Positions 8,401 to 16,863 of a stretch of DNA of 64,000 nt are shown here, piece after piece; within the stretch, counting starts at the first letter, position 1, and every line of letters starts with the position of its first letter. The position numbers were made by a program, and so were the translations under genes. Below the pieces are notes generated by a model. The model worked only from the letters and a program-made list of their open reading frames with translations, was not told the origin of the DNA and ran no database searches. The DNA comes from an uncultured Parabacteroides sp. Lineage in GTDB: Bacteria > Bacteroidota > Bacteroidia > Bacteroidales > Tannerellaceae. The stretch is from assembly GCF_902493135.1 (NCBI RefSeq), contig NZ_CABUOD010000017.1:31062-95061 (forward strand), given 5' to 3'.

Positions 8401-10035
8401 CTGATGACAGCCGGAACGATGATATTCGGGTTGTTGCCTCTGATGATGGCTACGGGGGTAGGAGCCAACGGCAACAGTTCCTTGGGAACGGGGACCGTAG
8501 GAGGTATGCTGATCGGAACGCTGGCGTTGCTGTTTGTCGTACCTTCTTTGTTCATCGTGTTCCAATATTTGCAGGAGAAGGTCCGTCCCATCCAGTTTCA
8601 GCCGGCTACCGATTGGCAGATCCAGGAAGAGTATGTGGAAGCAAAGGAGGAGAGAAAACGCCACATAGAGGGTAAAAACCTTTTGCTCATGATCCTCGCA
8701 GCATTCACATTGAATAGTTGCGGCATCTATACGAAATATAAGCCGGCGGCCGAAGTTCCGGAAGACCTTTATGGGGAAGAGGTGGCAACAGGAGACAGTA
8801 CGGACAATCTTGGCAATCTTGGCTGGCGGGAAGTCTTCACCGATCCGCATCTATGTGAATTGATCGAGCAGGGCTTGCAGAGCAATACCGACCTCCGGTC
8901 CGCACAGTGGCGTGTCAAGGAGGCCGAGGCCACGCTAATGTCAGCCAAGCTGGCTTTCCTGCCCTCGTTTGCGCTCGCCCCACAGGGAACGGTGAGCAGT
9001 TTCGATGGAGGCAAGGCGGCACAGACCTATTCCGTGCCCGTCACGGCCAGTTGGGAACTGGATATTTTCGGTCGTATGCGGAATGCCAGGCACCAGGCGA
9101 AGGCGTTGCTCGAACAAAGCCATGACTACAGGCAAGCGGTTCAGACGCAGCTTATATCCGGTATTGCCAATGTTTACTACACCTTGCTGATGCTGGATGA
9201 ACAGCTTGCGATCTCGGAACGTACGCAGCAATCGTGGAAGGAAACTGTCGATGCCACACGCGCCTTGATGGATGCGGGTTTGGCAAACGAAGCTGCCGTC
9301 TCGCAGATGGAGGCTACCTATTATAGCATCTCCACTTCGATACTCGACCTGAAAGAGCAGATCAACCAGACGGAAAACAGCCTGTCGCTTCTGTTGGCGG
9401 AAAGCCCTCGCAGTTTCGGACGCGGCACGTTGAAGGGACAAGCATTGCCGGACCATCTTGCCGTAGGCATCCCGATGCAGATGCTTTCAAACCGTCCCGA
9501 TGTGCGCAGTGCGGAACATTCGCTCGAAAGAGCTTTCTATGCCACCAACCAGGCACGCTCTGCGTTCTATCCTTCTATTGTCTTGACCGGTAGTGCCGGT
9601 TGGACAAATTCGGCCGGAAGCATGATCGTCAATCCGGGGAAATTTCTTGCAACGGCTATCGGGTCGCTCACCCAGCCTTTGTTCAATCGAGGTGCGAATA
9701 TCGCTCAGCTGAAGATTGCCAAGGCACAGCAGGAGGAAGCCAAGTTAAGTTTCCGACAGGCCCTTCTCAATGCCGGATCAGAAGTAAACGATGCGTTGGT
9801 GAAGTACCAGACTGCCCGCGATAAAGCCGGACTTTTCGAGAAGCAGGTTGCTTCACTTGAAAAAGCATACGAAAGCACTTCTTTGACGATGTTGTACGGA
9901 AATACGACATATTTAGAGGTTCTGACGGCCCAACAGAGTTTGCTAAGCGCACAATTGACGCAAGTGGCAAACCGCTTTGCGGAAATACAAGGTGTGATTA
10001 ATCTGTATCAGGCATTAGGAGGCGGAAGAGAGTAG
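5479..10035 (+). CDS. RND permease fused to outer-membrane efflux factor (1518 aa)
   Basis: Residues 1-1040 or so are a complete HAE1-family RND permease (AcrB/MexB type). Visible parts are TM1 at 10-30 with the following LPVEQYPDIAPPTI, the proton-relay pair Asp405-Asp406 in IGTVVDDAIVVVE, two periplasmic loops, and a final TM at about 1010-1032. The frame then continues through a charged linker (VRPIQF to EERKRH) into a textbook lipoprotein signal: basic residues, hydrophobic LLLMILAAFTL, lipobox LNSC with Cys1081. From there a NodT/OprM-type outer-membrane factor runs to residue 1518. No stop separates the halves. In-frame GTG at 8635, followed by AAAGGAGG, and ATG at 8689 could allow internal initiation. 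AcrB C-termini are cytoplasmic, so the second signal would re-enter the membrane, and signal peptidase II could release the channel. HME-type CzcA-TolC fusions are known in Bacteroidetes; an HAE1 fusion is less familiar. Confidence 0.85.
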   Translation: MNLRTFIERPILSAVISISIVVVGIIGLFTLPVEQYPDIAPPTIQVSTTYFGASAETLLKSVVAPLEEAINGVEDMTYMTSSASNAGTVSITVYFKQGTDPDMAAVNVQNRVSKATGQLPAEVTQVGITTSKRQTSILQMFSLHSPDDSYDEKFLSNYISINLKPSILRIQGVGDMMIMGGDYSMRIWMKPDVMAQYKLIPSDVTQVLAEQNIESATGSFGENSDETYQYTMKYKGRLITPEEFGEIVIRSTEDGEVLKLKTIADIEMGEESYAYHGGMDGHPGISCMIFQTAGSNATEVNQNIDAFLDEARKDLPKGMELTQVMSSNDFLFASIHEVVKTLFEAILLVILVVYVFLQDIRSTVIPLVGIVVSLIGTFAFMSIAGFSINLITLFALVLVIGTVVDDAIVVVEAVQARFDVGYRSSYMASIDAMKGISNAVITSSLVFMAVFIPVSFMSGTSGTFYTQFGLTMAVAVGISAVNALTLSPALCALLLKPYINEDGTQNNNFAARFRKAFNAAFDSMVEKYKKGVLFFIKRKWMVWSLLACSVVLLAFLMNTTKTSLVPDEDQGVVFVNVSTAAGSSLKTTDDVMKRIEQRLEGIPQVLHVQKVSGYGLLAGQGNSFGMLILKLKPWDERTGKGEDVQAVIGQVYGMTADIKDASVFAISPGMIPGYGMGNALELHMQDKQGGDIGTFFTTTQQYLGALNRRPEISMAYSTFDVRYPQWTVEIDASKCKRAGITPDAVLSTLSGYYGGQYVSNFNRFSKVYKVMIQADPKYRVDEASLDNIFVRMANGEMSPLSQFVTLTRSYGAESLSRFNMYNSIAVNAMPAEGYSTGDAIRAVQETAGQALPKGYGYDFGGITREENTQSNTTIVIFGICFLMIYLILSALYESFLIPFAVLLAVPFGLTGSFLFAKMMGLENNIYLQTGLIMLIGLLAKTAILLTEYATERRKAGMSLTSAALSAAKARLRPILMTAGTMIFGLLPLMMATGVGANGNSSLGTGTVGGMLIGTLALLFVVPSLFIVFQYLQEKVRPIQFQPATDWQIQEEYVEAKEERKRHIEGKNLLLMILAAFTLNSCGIYTKYKPAAEVPEDLYGEEVATGDSTDNLGNLGWREVFTDPHLCELIEQGLQSNTDLRSAQWRVKEAEATLMSAKLAFLPSFALAPQGTVSSFDGGKAAQTYSVPVTASWELDIFGRMRNARHQAKALLEQSHDYRQAVQTQLISGIANVYYTLLMLDEQLAISERTQQSWKETVDATRALMDAGLANEAAVSQMEATYYSISTSILDLKEQINQTENSLSLLLAESPRSFGRGTLKGQALPDHLAVGIPMQMLSNRPDVRSAEHSLERAFYATNQARSAFYPSIVLTGSAGWTNSAGSMIVNPGKFLATAIGSLTQPLFNRGANIAQLKIAKAQQEEAKLSFRQALLNAGSEVNDALVKYQTARDKAGLFEKQVASLEKAYESTSLTMLYGNTTYLEVLTAQQSLLSAQLTQVANRFAEIQGVINLYQALGGGRE

Positions 10036-10066
10036 CGGTTCTTTGTGTCAAGCCTGATTTTTTTAT

Positions 10067-10105
10067 CGTCCCCCAACGAAAATTCACCTTGTTCGTCGGG
10101 GGACG
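10067..10105. terminator. GC-rich hairpin between convergent operons
   Basis: Arms 10067-10080 and 10092-10105 pair over 14 positions with one mismatch (CGTCCCCCAACGAA against TTCGTCGGGGGACG). It lies between the converging efflux gene and trpA, and is flanked by short T runs, but neither side is a classic U tract. A bidirectional terminator role is inferred from position. Confidence 0.55.
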
Positions 10106-10137
10106 ACTGTTTTAAGAGGTTGGTTTGTCTGTCCTTT

Positions 10138-10908
10138 TCATTCCCGGAGGGCTGTCTTCAACTTATCGACGGCGACAGCGATCGGTTCACTTTTCAATAA
10201 TTGCATGAATTTGCTGCCGATGATAACTCCTGATGAGTTGCTGGCTGCTGCATCGAAGGTAGCTTTGTTCGATATGCCGAAACCGACTAAGCGTGGATTC
10301 TGGAGTCCCATCCCGTTGATGCGGTGGAAATAAGCCTGCTTCTGCTCGTTGAAGTTCTGTTGTGCCCCGGTAGTGGAGGCGCTCGATACCATATAGATGA
10401 AACCGCTTGTATGTTCGTCGATCAGGCGGATGCGTTCTTCGGATGTTTCGGGTGTGATGAGCATGATCATTTTGAGGTCATATCGGTCGGCGATGGCCTT
10501 ATAATCCGCCATATAATCGGCAAAAGGCAGATCCGGGATGATCATGCCGTCTACTCCTGTCTGCACACATTTCCGGCAGAACGCTTCGAAACCATATTGC
10601 ATGATCGGATTCAGATAGCCCATCAGGATAATCGGGATATGCACATCCTGACGGATGTCTTCCAGCTGGTCGAACAGGACGTGCAGCGACATCCCGTTTC
10701 GTAACGCGGCAGTGGAGGCTTTCTGGATCACGGGGCCGTCTGCCATCGGGTCGGAGAAGGGAATGCCGATCTCGACCATGTCTATTCCTTTGTTTTCTAA
10801 CTCTTTTAATATCTTCGTCGTGTCATCCAGGTTCGGATATCCGGCGGTAAAGAAGACGGAAAGGATTCCGTTCTTTTTTGTGTTGAATAAGTTTGTGATA
10901 CGGTTCAT
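10138..10908 (-). CDS. trpA: Tryptophan synthase alpha subunit
   Basis: TrpA cleaves indole-3-glycerol phosphate to indole and glyceraldehyde-3-phosphate within the TrpA2B2 complex. The 256-residue TIM barrel shows the catalytic Glu in VEIGIPFSDP, the following DGPVIQKAS loop, and the phosphate-binding GFGIS and SGVIIGS segments. It is the last gene of the minus-strand trp operon, 22 bases after trpF. Separation from trpB, which is first in the operon, is unlike the trpBA order of enterics. Confidence 0.96.
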   Translation of the reverse strand: MNRITNLFNTKKNGILSVFFTAGYPNLDDTTKILKELENKGIDMVEIGIPFSDPMADGPVIQKASTAALRNGMSLHVLFDQLEDIRQDVHIPIILMGYLNPIMQYGFEAFCRKCVQTGVDGMIIPDLPFADYMADYKAIADRYDLKMIMLITPETSEERIRLIDEHTSGFIYMVSSASTTGAQQNFNEQKQAYFHRINGMGLQNPRLVGFGISNKATFDAAASNSSGVIIGSKFMQLLKSEPIAVAVDKLKTALRE

Positions 10909-10930
10909 CTTTTGATTTGTGATTTCAGAT

Positions 10931-11611
10931 TTATGAATTATGATTTTGAATTGCTTTTAAAAACTCCTTCAGCTTTCCTATGTCTTTCAGCCCCGGTTCA
11001 ATCTCGAATCCGCTGTTCAGGTCGATCCCGGCGAGGCGGGGATGCCGGAAAGAACGTATTGCCCCGGCACTTTCCGGACGGATGCCTCCGCTTAACAGAA
11101 AAGGAGTCTTTCCCCGGTAGGCTTCGAGCACGGACCAATCGAATTGTTTGCCGGAACCTCCATAACTGTTGCATTTGGTATCGAAGAGGAAGTAATCGAC
11201 GCGCCCTTCATAACCGACGGTCTGTTCAAGATCGCAGGCTGTCGCAATCTGAAATGCCTTGATCAGCGAGAAACCGCGCTTTTGCAGGGCATGGCAATCA
11301 TCCGGTGTCTCGTTTCCGTGCAGTTGCAGGTAATCGAGGCGGAAAGTATTTGCCATTTCCATCATTTCCTCTTGGGAAGCATTGACAAAAACACCGACCC
11401 TTTTTAATTGACAATTGATAATAGGCAATAGACAATTTGGAATACGGCTTGCCGCCATTGTCGATTGGCTATTATCCATTGTCGATTGTCCATTGTCGAT
11501 TATTCTTCGCGAAGAACCCGCGAAGAATATCAGTCCTATCCAGTCGATTCCTAAGACTGCAACCTCCCGTATATTTTCGGGATCACGCATTCCGCATACT
11601 TTGATGATCAT
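10931..11611 (-). CDS. trpF: Phosphoribosylanthranilate isomerase, with repeat-derived insert
   Basis: TrpF converts phosphoribosylanthranilate to its 1-deoxyribulose isomer. Family landmarks are present: IIKVCGM at the start, RVGVFVNAS, DYLQLHGNE, LLSGGIRPE and GIDLNSGFE at the C-terminus. At 226 residues it is about 20 longer than usual. The extra residues lie between SSRRI and KRVGVFVN (about positions 36-70) and are encoded by degenerate units of the kind AATCGACAATGG, like the non-coding repeats seen between genes in this genome. The insert is in frame and contains translations such as DNGQSTMDNSQST. It lies in the loop after beta-strand 2, so function may survive. The start overlaps the end of trpC by 4 bases, indicating translational coupling. 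Confidence 0.93.
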   Translation of the reverse strand: MIIKVCGMRDPENIREVAVLGIDWIGLIFFAGSSRRIIDNGQSTMDNSQSTMAASRIPNCLLPIINCQLKRVGVFVNASQEEMMEMANTFRLDYLQLHGNETPDDCHALQKRGFSLIKAFQIATACDLEQTVGYEGRVDYFLFDTKCNSYGGSGKQFDWSVLEAYRGKTPFLLSGGIRPESAGAIRSFRHPRLAGIDLNSGFEIEPGLKDIGKLKEFLKAIQNHNS

Positions 11612-12429
11612 GATAATCCTCCTATGAATTGTGCGAGCGTATCGCCCGGTACATCGGTTTTCATGAACGTCTCGCCGATCAAGAATCCGCGAAAGCCGGC
11701 TTTCCTGAGATCCGATACGGTAGTTGTTGCCGAAATGCCGCTTTCCGATACCAAGAGGGGGGAAAGATTTCTTTCATGAGTGACCGTTTGCATCGCTTTT
11801 GCCAGACGGAAGGAGTTCTCCACATCAGTATGGAACGTACCGAGGTTGCGGTTGTTCACCCCCAACATATCGACAAATGTGTTGAGGTGGCCAAGCTCTC
11901 CTTCGGAATGGATTTCCAACAGCACTTCCATATTGAGAGTATGGGCTAACTCCGCAAACATAAGACATTGTTCCGGAGTAAGGCAGGCGGCAATCAGCAG
12001 GACGGCATCGGCACCCATTACACGTGCCTGATAGAGTTGATATTCATCGATGATGAAGTCTTTCCTCAACAGGGGCAGGTCTACTGCGCTGCGTGCTTTG
12101 CAAAGGTCGCCTAAGGAACCTCCGAAAAAGTTCGAATCGGTCAGGACGGAGCAGGCGGAAGCGCCTCCCTTTTCATAGGCGGGCAACACATCGGCTACGG
12201 CTGCATCGGGATGCAACCAGCCTTTTGAAGGGCTTTTCCGCTTAAACTCAGCGATAATACCCGATGAAGATACAGCGAGAGCCGCCCGCATGGAACGGGT
12301 AGGACGTTCGAGCCGTTCACCGCCCAACCCCAACAAGGTCTGTAACCGGACCGCTTGTTTTTGCCGCTCCACTTCGATGCGCTTGTTCGCCATAATATCT
12401 TGTAATATATCTTTCATTTGTTGTTCCAT
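11608..12429 (-). CDS. trpC: Indole-3-glycerol phosphate synthase
   Basis: TrpC decarboxylates and cyclises carboxyphenylamino-deoxyribulose phosphate to indole-3-glycerol phosphate. The 273-residue (beta/alpha)8 protein has IIAEFKRKSPSKGWL near residue 80, LLRKDFIIDEYQ, LLEIHSEGEL, GVNNRNLGTF and LVSESGIS, which cover the catalytic Glu and Lys residues. The ATG at 12417 (MKDILQDIM) is the more usual family start; 12429 adds only MEQQ. The gene ends within the trpF start and follows trpD by 8 bases. TrpC and TrpF are separate proteins here, unlike the enteric fusion. Confidence 0.95.
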   Translation of the reverse strand: MEQQMKDILQDIMANKRIEVERQKQAVRLQTLLGLGGERLERPTRSMRAALAVSSSGIIAEFKRKSPSKGWLHPDAAVADVLPAYEKGGASACSVLTDSNFFGGSLGDLCKARSAVDLPLLRKDFIIDEYQLYQARVMGADAVLLIAACLTPEQCLMFAELAHTLNMEVLLEIHSEGELGHLNTFVDMLGVNNRNLGTFHTDVENSFRLAKAMQTVTHERNLSPLLVSESGISATTTVSDLRKAGFRGFLIGETFMKTDVPGDTLAQFIGGLS

Positions 12430-12437
12430 TCTATAAT

Positions 12438-13436
12438 TTATCTGTTATTCAAGTTGATAAACTTATTGAATGTTTGCAACGCCCTGCCGTTTTCCAAGGC
12501 TTCGCGGGCTTCGTCCAGGCAATCTGCGATTCTCTTTTCGGGGCAGATGACTTGGATGGCGAAGGCGGAGTTGGCGATTACGCAATTCTTTTGTGCCGGA
12601 GTCGCCCGGTTGTTCAGGACATCGTCAAAGATGCGGGCTGCATCGGCGACTGTCTCGCCGCCATTCAGTTCCGTTTCCGTTGCACGGGGGAAACCTAACA
12701 TTTCAGGCGTGTAGAGCTTCTCTTTTTCCGGCATTGCTACCTTGAATTCCGCTGTCAGCGAGATTTCGTCATACCCGTCGAGGCTGTGAACGACGGCAAA
12801 ACGCGTTCCGCTCTCCTGATAGGTATAGCTGTAAAGCCTGAGCAACGGCAGGTTGTAGACACCTAACAATTGGTAGGCCGGCATCACCGGATTGACCAGC
12901 GGACCGAGCATATTGAAGAAGCTGCGCACTCCCAAACTCTTCCGTACCGGAGCTACGGCTTTCAAGGCCGGATTGAACAACGGCGCATGCAGATAGGCGA
13001 TATGGCAGGATTCCATCGAACGGCGCAAACGGTCGATATCGGCCGTAAACTTCACACCGTGCTGCTCCATTACGTTGCTCGCGCCACTGACCGAGGTCGC
13101 CCCATAGTTCCCATGTTTCACAACGTTATATCCGGCACCGGCTACGACAAAGCAGGAAGCCGTGCTGATATTGAACGTATTCTTTCCGTCGCCTCCCGTC
13201 CCCACAATATCGATCGGCTTAAACTCCGACAAATCTACCGGGACGCGCATTTCGAGCAATGCCTCCCGAAAACCCGCCAATTCCTCTACGGAGATATTAC
13301 GCATCAGATATACCGTTATCAAGCTGGCAATCTGTGAATCATTATACTTGCCTTCCGCAATATTCTGAAGAATCGTCCGCGCCTCGTCACGTCCCAAATA
13401 CTGATGTTCGAATAACCTATATAATATATCTTTCAT
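12438..13436 (-). CDS. trpD: Anthranilate phosphoribosyltransferase
   Basis: TrpD transfers the phosphoribosyl group of PRPP to anthranilate. The 332-residue protein has the family motifs DIVGTGGDGKNTFNIST (about residues 78-94), KHGNYGATSVSGASNVME, and the NMLGPLVNPV hinge region. No glutamine amidotransferase domain is attached, because TrpG is a separate gene just upstream. It is preceded by a 37-base AT-rich octamer repeat and followed by trpC after 8 bases, in the middle of the trp operon. Confidence 0.96.
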   Translation of the reverse strand: MKDILYRLFEHQYLGRDEARTILQNIAEGKYNDSQIASLITVYLMRNISVEELAGFREALLEMRVPVDLSEFKPIDIVGTGGDGKNTFNISTASCFVVAGAGYNVVKHGNYGATSVSGASNVMEQHGVKFTADIDRLRRSMESCHIAYLHAPLFNPALKAVAPVRKSLGVRSFFNMLGPLVNPVMPAYQLLGVYNLPLLRLYSYTYQESGTRFAVVHSLDGYDEISLTAEFKVAMPEKEKLYTPEMLGFPRATETELNGGETVADAARIFDDVLNNRATPAQKNCVIANSAFAIQVICPEKRIADCLDEAREALENGRALQTFNKFINLNNR

Positions 13437-13473
13437 CCTTGATTTTTAATTTTTAATTCTTAATTTTTAATTC
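13437..13473 (-). repeat. AATTAAGA/AATTAAAA repeat between trpG and trpD
   Basis: On the coding strand this spacer reads as consecutive AATTAAAA and AATTAAGA units, in the same sense orientation as those at 2537, 26080, 50553 and 54876. It starts at the trpG stop codon and ends before the trpD start. Confidence 0.65.
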
Positions 13474-14040
13474 TCAATTTATCCCCATCCAGTTCCGTAT
13501 GATTACCTTTCCCTTGGGGGTCAGTACGGATTCCGGGTGAAACTGGATGCCGCGAACATCATATTCGCGATGGCGGAGCGCCATGATCTGTCCTTCTTCC
13601 ATATCCTCTGCCGTGATCTCCAGGCAGTCGGGGAAATTCTCTTTCGATACGACCCACGAATGGTAGCGGCCGGCACGGAAACCGGGTTCCAAGCCCGTAA
13701 ACAACACATCCGGCACCGTCACCCGTATATCCGAACAGACTCCGTGATGTACATCCGCCAGGTTGATAAGCGTTGCACCGAATGCTTGCCCGATGGCTTG
13801 CTCTCCGAGGCAGACGCCTAAGATGCTCTTGGTCGGCGCATAGCGGCGGATTAACGGCAGCAAGATGCCTGCCTCCTCCGGAATGCCCGGACCGGGTGAC
13901 AAAAGGATCTTGTCAAAACGTTCCACTTCGTCTAATGAAATCTTGTCATTGCGATGTACTTCAACTTCCGCACCCAATTCCTTCAGTATATGCAACAAGT
14001 TGTAGGTAAAGGAATCATAATTATCGAACAGTAATACTTT
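13474..14040 (-). CDS. trpG: Anthranilate synthase component II (glutamine amidotransferase)
   Basis: TrpG supplies ammonia from glutamine to TrpE. The class-I amidotransferase triad is visible: Cys in LGVCLGEQAIG, and His and Glu in GIQFHPESVL. The N-terminus MKVLLFDNYDSFTYNL is the canonical start and places the ATG at 14040; an upstream in-frame ATG at 14055 adds only five residues. At 188 residues it has normal length. It could also serve p-aminobenzoate synthesis as PabA, as TrpG/PabA proteins are sometimes shared; no pab gene is visible here. Confidence 0.95.
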   Translation of the reverse strand, partial: KVLLFDNYDSFTYNLLHILKELGAEVEVHRNDKISLDEVERFDKILLSPGPGIPEEAGILLPLIRRYAPTKSILGVCLGEQAIGQAFGATLINLADVHHGVCSDIRVTVPDVLFTGLEPGFRAGRYHSWVVSKENFPDCLEITAEDMEEGQIMALRHREYDVRGIQFHPESVLTPKGKVIIRNWMGIN

Positions 14041-14072
14041 CATAAAAACTTTCAACTTTTAATTTTCAACTT

Positions 14073-15476
14073 TCAATTTATAAGTGTTGTTGCCAGATCG
14101 ATCGCTTTCTTCAAAGCGCCTAATTTGTTATTGACTTCCTGCAATTCCCGTTCATCATTGCTTTTGGCGACAATGCCGGCTCCTGCCTGATAGTACAGGA
14201 CGTTTCCGCGGCTGACGAATGTACGGATCGTGATCGCCTGGTTCAAGTCGCCGTCAAAGCCGATGAACCCGATGCAACCGCCATAAGCACCCCGATTATG
14301 CTTTTCTATATCCGTAATCAACTGCATGGCACGTACCTTCGGCGCTCCGCTCAATGTTCCGGCTGGGAATGTATCTATATAGGTCTTGACCGGATTGCTG
14401 TCGGCATCGATCTCACCGCTGACGCGCGATACCAGATGAATGACATGGCTGTAGTACTGCACTTCCTTGTAGAAATCGACCTGTACGTCATGCGCATTGC
14501 GCGAGAGGTCGTTACGGGCAAGGTCAACCAGCATGACATGCTCGGCATTCTCTTTCGGATCGGCAAGCAAAGCTTCGGTGCGCTGTCTGTCCAATGCAAC
14601 GTCTCCCGTGCGGAAAGCCGTGCCTGCAATCGGGTCGATGCTTGCATGTCCGTTGGCTACCTTGCAGTGCGTTTCAGGTGAAGAGCCGAAGATACGGAAT
14701 CCTCCGAAGTCGAAGTAAAACAGATAGGGAGAGGGATTGATGCTCCGGAGAGCCCTGTAAACCTTGAAGTCGTCTCCTTTGAACGGTTGTTCGAACCGGC
14801 GGCTCAGCACGATCTGGAAAACGTCTCCACGGAGGCAATGACGGATGCCTTCGCGCACCATTGCTTTATATTCTTCCCCGCTGACAGGCGATGTCTCAGG
14901 GCCGGTAGCCTGGAAGTTATAAGAAGCATAGTTCCGGTTTTCTATCAAGGTCTCTATCTCTTGCAAACCGGAGTTTTCGCCGGATTGCATCAGCTCGACG
15001 AGCGTCAGTTCATTTTTGAAGTGGTTGAAGACAAGTACATACTTATATAATATGTAGAGCATGTCGGGAGCATCGTTTTCTTCATGGTGCGCTTCCATCA
15101 CCGGGATGTTCTCAAAGTAACGCACGGCATCGAAAGCCGTATATCCGAACAGTCCGCAGACCTTTCTGTCAGGCCCTTCGATCGAGAAACGCTTCAAAAA
15201 CGCATTCATGGCTTCTGCCACATTGAATGTTCCGGTCAATGCAGTAACCTCGCTTTTTCCATCAGGAAAAACAGCGGTGCATTCCCCGTTATTAATTCCA
15301 ATACTTGCCAGCGGACAAAGCGCGATGTAAGAAAGACTGTTTTCATTCCCATGAAAATCGGAACTTTCCAACAACGCCGATTCCGGATAAACGTCCCGTA
15401 CCTTCAAGTAGATACTGACAGGTGTATGAAGGTCACCGAGAACCTTCCTGCTTATTGTTTTAAATGTATAGTCCAT
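14073..15476 (-). CDS. trpE: Anthranilate synthase component I
   Basis: TrpE makes anthranilate from chorismate with TrpG. ATG at 15476 (MDYTFKTISRK) is preferred over 15488. The N-terminal LLESSD motif that forms the tryptophan feedback site is present (about residues 34-39), so the enzyme should be inhibited by tryptophan. The C-terminal chorismate-binding domain shows IVLSRRFEQPF, IDPIAGTAFRTGD, DLARNDLSR, FPAGTLSGAPKVRAM and YQAGAGIV. The gene follows trpB and precedes trpG with a 32-base spacer of the same AT-rich repetitive type seen elsewhere in the operon. Confidence 0.96.
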   Translation of the reverse strand: MDYTFKTISRKVLGDLHTPVSIYLKVRDVYPESALLESSDFHGNENSLSYIALCPLASIGINNGECTAVFPDGKSEVTALTGTFNVAEAMNAFLKRFSIEGPDRKVCGLFGYTAFDAVRYFENIPVMEAHHEENDAPDMLYILYKYVLVFNHFKNELTLVELMQSGENSGLQEIETLIENRNYASYNFQATGPETSPVSGEEYKAMVREGIRHCLRGDVFQIVLSRRFEQPFKGDDFKVYRALRSINPSPYLFYFDFGGFRIFGSSPETHCKVANGHASIDPIAGTAFRTGDVALDRQRTEALLADPKENAEHVMLVDLARNDLSRNAHDVQVDFYKEVQYYSHVIHLVSRVSGEIDADSNPVKTYIDTFPAGTLSGAPKVRAMQLITDIEKHNRGAYGGCIGFIGFDGDLNQAITIRTFVSRGNVLYYQAGAGIVAKSNDERELQEVNNKLGALKKAIDLATTLIN

Positions 15477-15537
15477 TATGATCGACAATTGATGATTATA
15501 AAACTGATTATAGGAAGAACTTCCTGACTCTCACTAT

Positions 15538-16731
15538 TCACTTCTCGTTTTTCAATTTATACTTAATATAAGTCTCCATATCCTTATCTCCCCGGCCCGA
15601 TACCGTCAGGACAACGACATCTTCCGGTTTGAATTTTATCTTAGGCAACGCCCCTAATGCATGCGCACTTTCAAGTGCCGGGATAATCCCCTCGATACGC
15701 GTCAGGCAAAAGGCCGCTTCTAACGCTTCGTCATCATTGACGGCCAGAATCGTAGCCCGGTGTGTTTCCGACAGGTTGGCATGGATCGGCCCGATACCCG
15801 GATAGTCCAGTCCGGCAGAGATGGAATAAGGCTCTTCGATCTGCCCGTCCTCGTTTTGCATCACTAACGTACGCGCCCCGTGTATGATCCCTTTCTTGCC
15901 CAGCTGGATGGTTGCCGCGCTTTGTCCGGTCGTAATCCCCAGGCCGCCTGCTTCGGCAAGAACGATTTTTACCCGTTCATCATCTATAAAATGGTAGATC
16001 GTCCCGGCAGCATTGCTTCCGCCTCCTACACAGGCGATCAGATAATCAGGATAGTCACGCCCTTCCTGTTCCGACAACTGCTTTTTGATCTCTTCGCTGA
16101 TGACGGATTGCAAACGTGCCACCATATCCGGATAAGGATGCGGGCCGACTGTCGATCCGATAATATAGTACGTGTCGGAAGGATGACAGCACCAGTCGCG
16201 GATCGCCTCGTTGGTCGCATCTTTCAGCGTCATATTGCCGGAAGTAACGGGGACGACCGTCGCGCCCAACATCTCCATCTTCTGCACGTTTGCATGCTGG
16301 CGTTCCACATCCGTCTTACCCATATAGACGATACATTCCATATTCATCAACGCACAGACGGTAGCGGTCGCCACGCCATGCTGCCCGGCTCCCGTCTCGG
16401 CGATGATACGGGTTTTCCCCATCCGGCGTGCCAGCAAGATCTGCCCGATCGTGTTATTGATCTTATGAGCGCCGGTATGGTTCAGGTCTTCACGTTTCAG
16501 ATAAATCTTGCAGCCATACATCTCACTCAACCTTTTGGCCAGGTAGAGAGGAGAGGGACGGCCGACATAGTCCCGAAGCAACCCGTTAAATTCTTCCTTG
16601 AAGCTGTCGCTTTCCAATACTTCCAGATACTTCTTCTGTAAGTTCTCCACACATTGGTGAAGTATTTCTGGCACGTATGCCCCTCCAAACTCACCATAAT
16701 ACCCGTTTTCATCGACTTGATACGTTTTCAT
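15538..16731 (-). CDS. trpB: Tryptophan synthase beta subunit
   Basis: TrpB condenses indole with serine using pyridoxal phosphate. The 397-residue protein has the PLP lysine in LNHTGAHKINNT, GAGQHGVATAT, the phosphate-binding CVGGGSNAAGT, and the C-terminal LTVSGRGDKDM. It is the first structural gene of the operon, about 60 bases downstream of the attenuator terminator. First position for trpB, far from trpA, gives the order B-E-G-D-C-F-A. Confidence 0.97.
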   Translation of the reverse strand: MKTYQVDENGYYGEFGGAYVPEILHQCVENLQKKYLEVLESDSFKEEFNGLLRDYVGRPSPLYLAKRLSEMYGCKIYLKREDLNHTGAHKINNTIGQILLARRMGKTRIIAETGAGQHGVATATVCALMNMECIVYMGKTDVERQHANVQKMEMLGATVVPVTSGNMTLKDATNEAIRDWCCHPSDTYYIIGSTVGPHPYPDMVARLQSVISEEIKKQLSEQEGRDYPDYLIACVGGGSNAAGTIYHFIDDERVKIVLAEAGGLGITTGQSAATIQLGKKGIIHGARTLVMQNEDGQIEEPYSISAGLDYPGIGPIHANLSETHRATILAVNDDEALEAAFCLTRIEGIIPALESAHALGALPKIKFKPEDVVVLTVSGRGDKDMETYIKYKLKNEK

Positions 16732-16792
16732 CTTTCCTTCTGTTTTTATTTATTGTTTTTGTCTTTTCGGATCTTTATAATTGCCTTAAACG

Positions 16793-16826
16793 AAAAAAGG
16801 TCTGCCGCAAGTGCGACAGACCTTTT
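16793..16826 (-). terminator. trp attenuator terminator
   Basis: On the minus strand a 14-bp stem (AAAAGGTCTGTCGC with GCGGCAGACCTTTT, one G-U wobble in RNA) closes a 4-base loop and is followed by a run of T. It lies between the Trp-rich leader ORF and trpB, so it must act in the leader and not at an operon end. Readthrough would be required for trp expression. Confidence 0.85.
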
Positions 16827-16863
16827 ATTGTATCACGATAGTATATACATGAGGACTGGTTCC

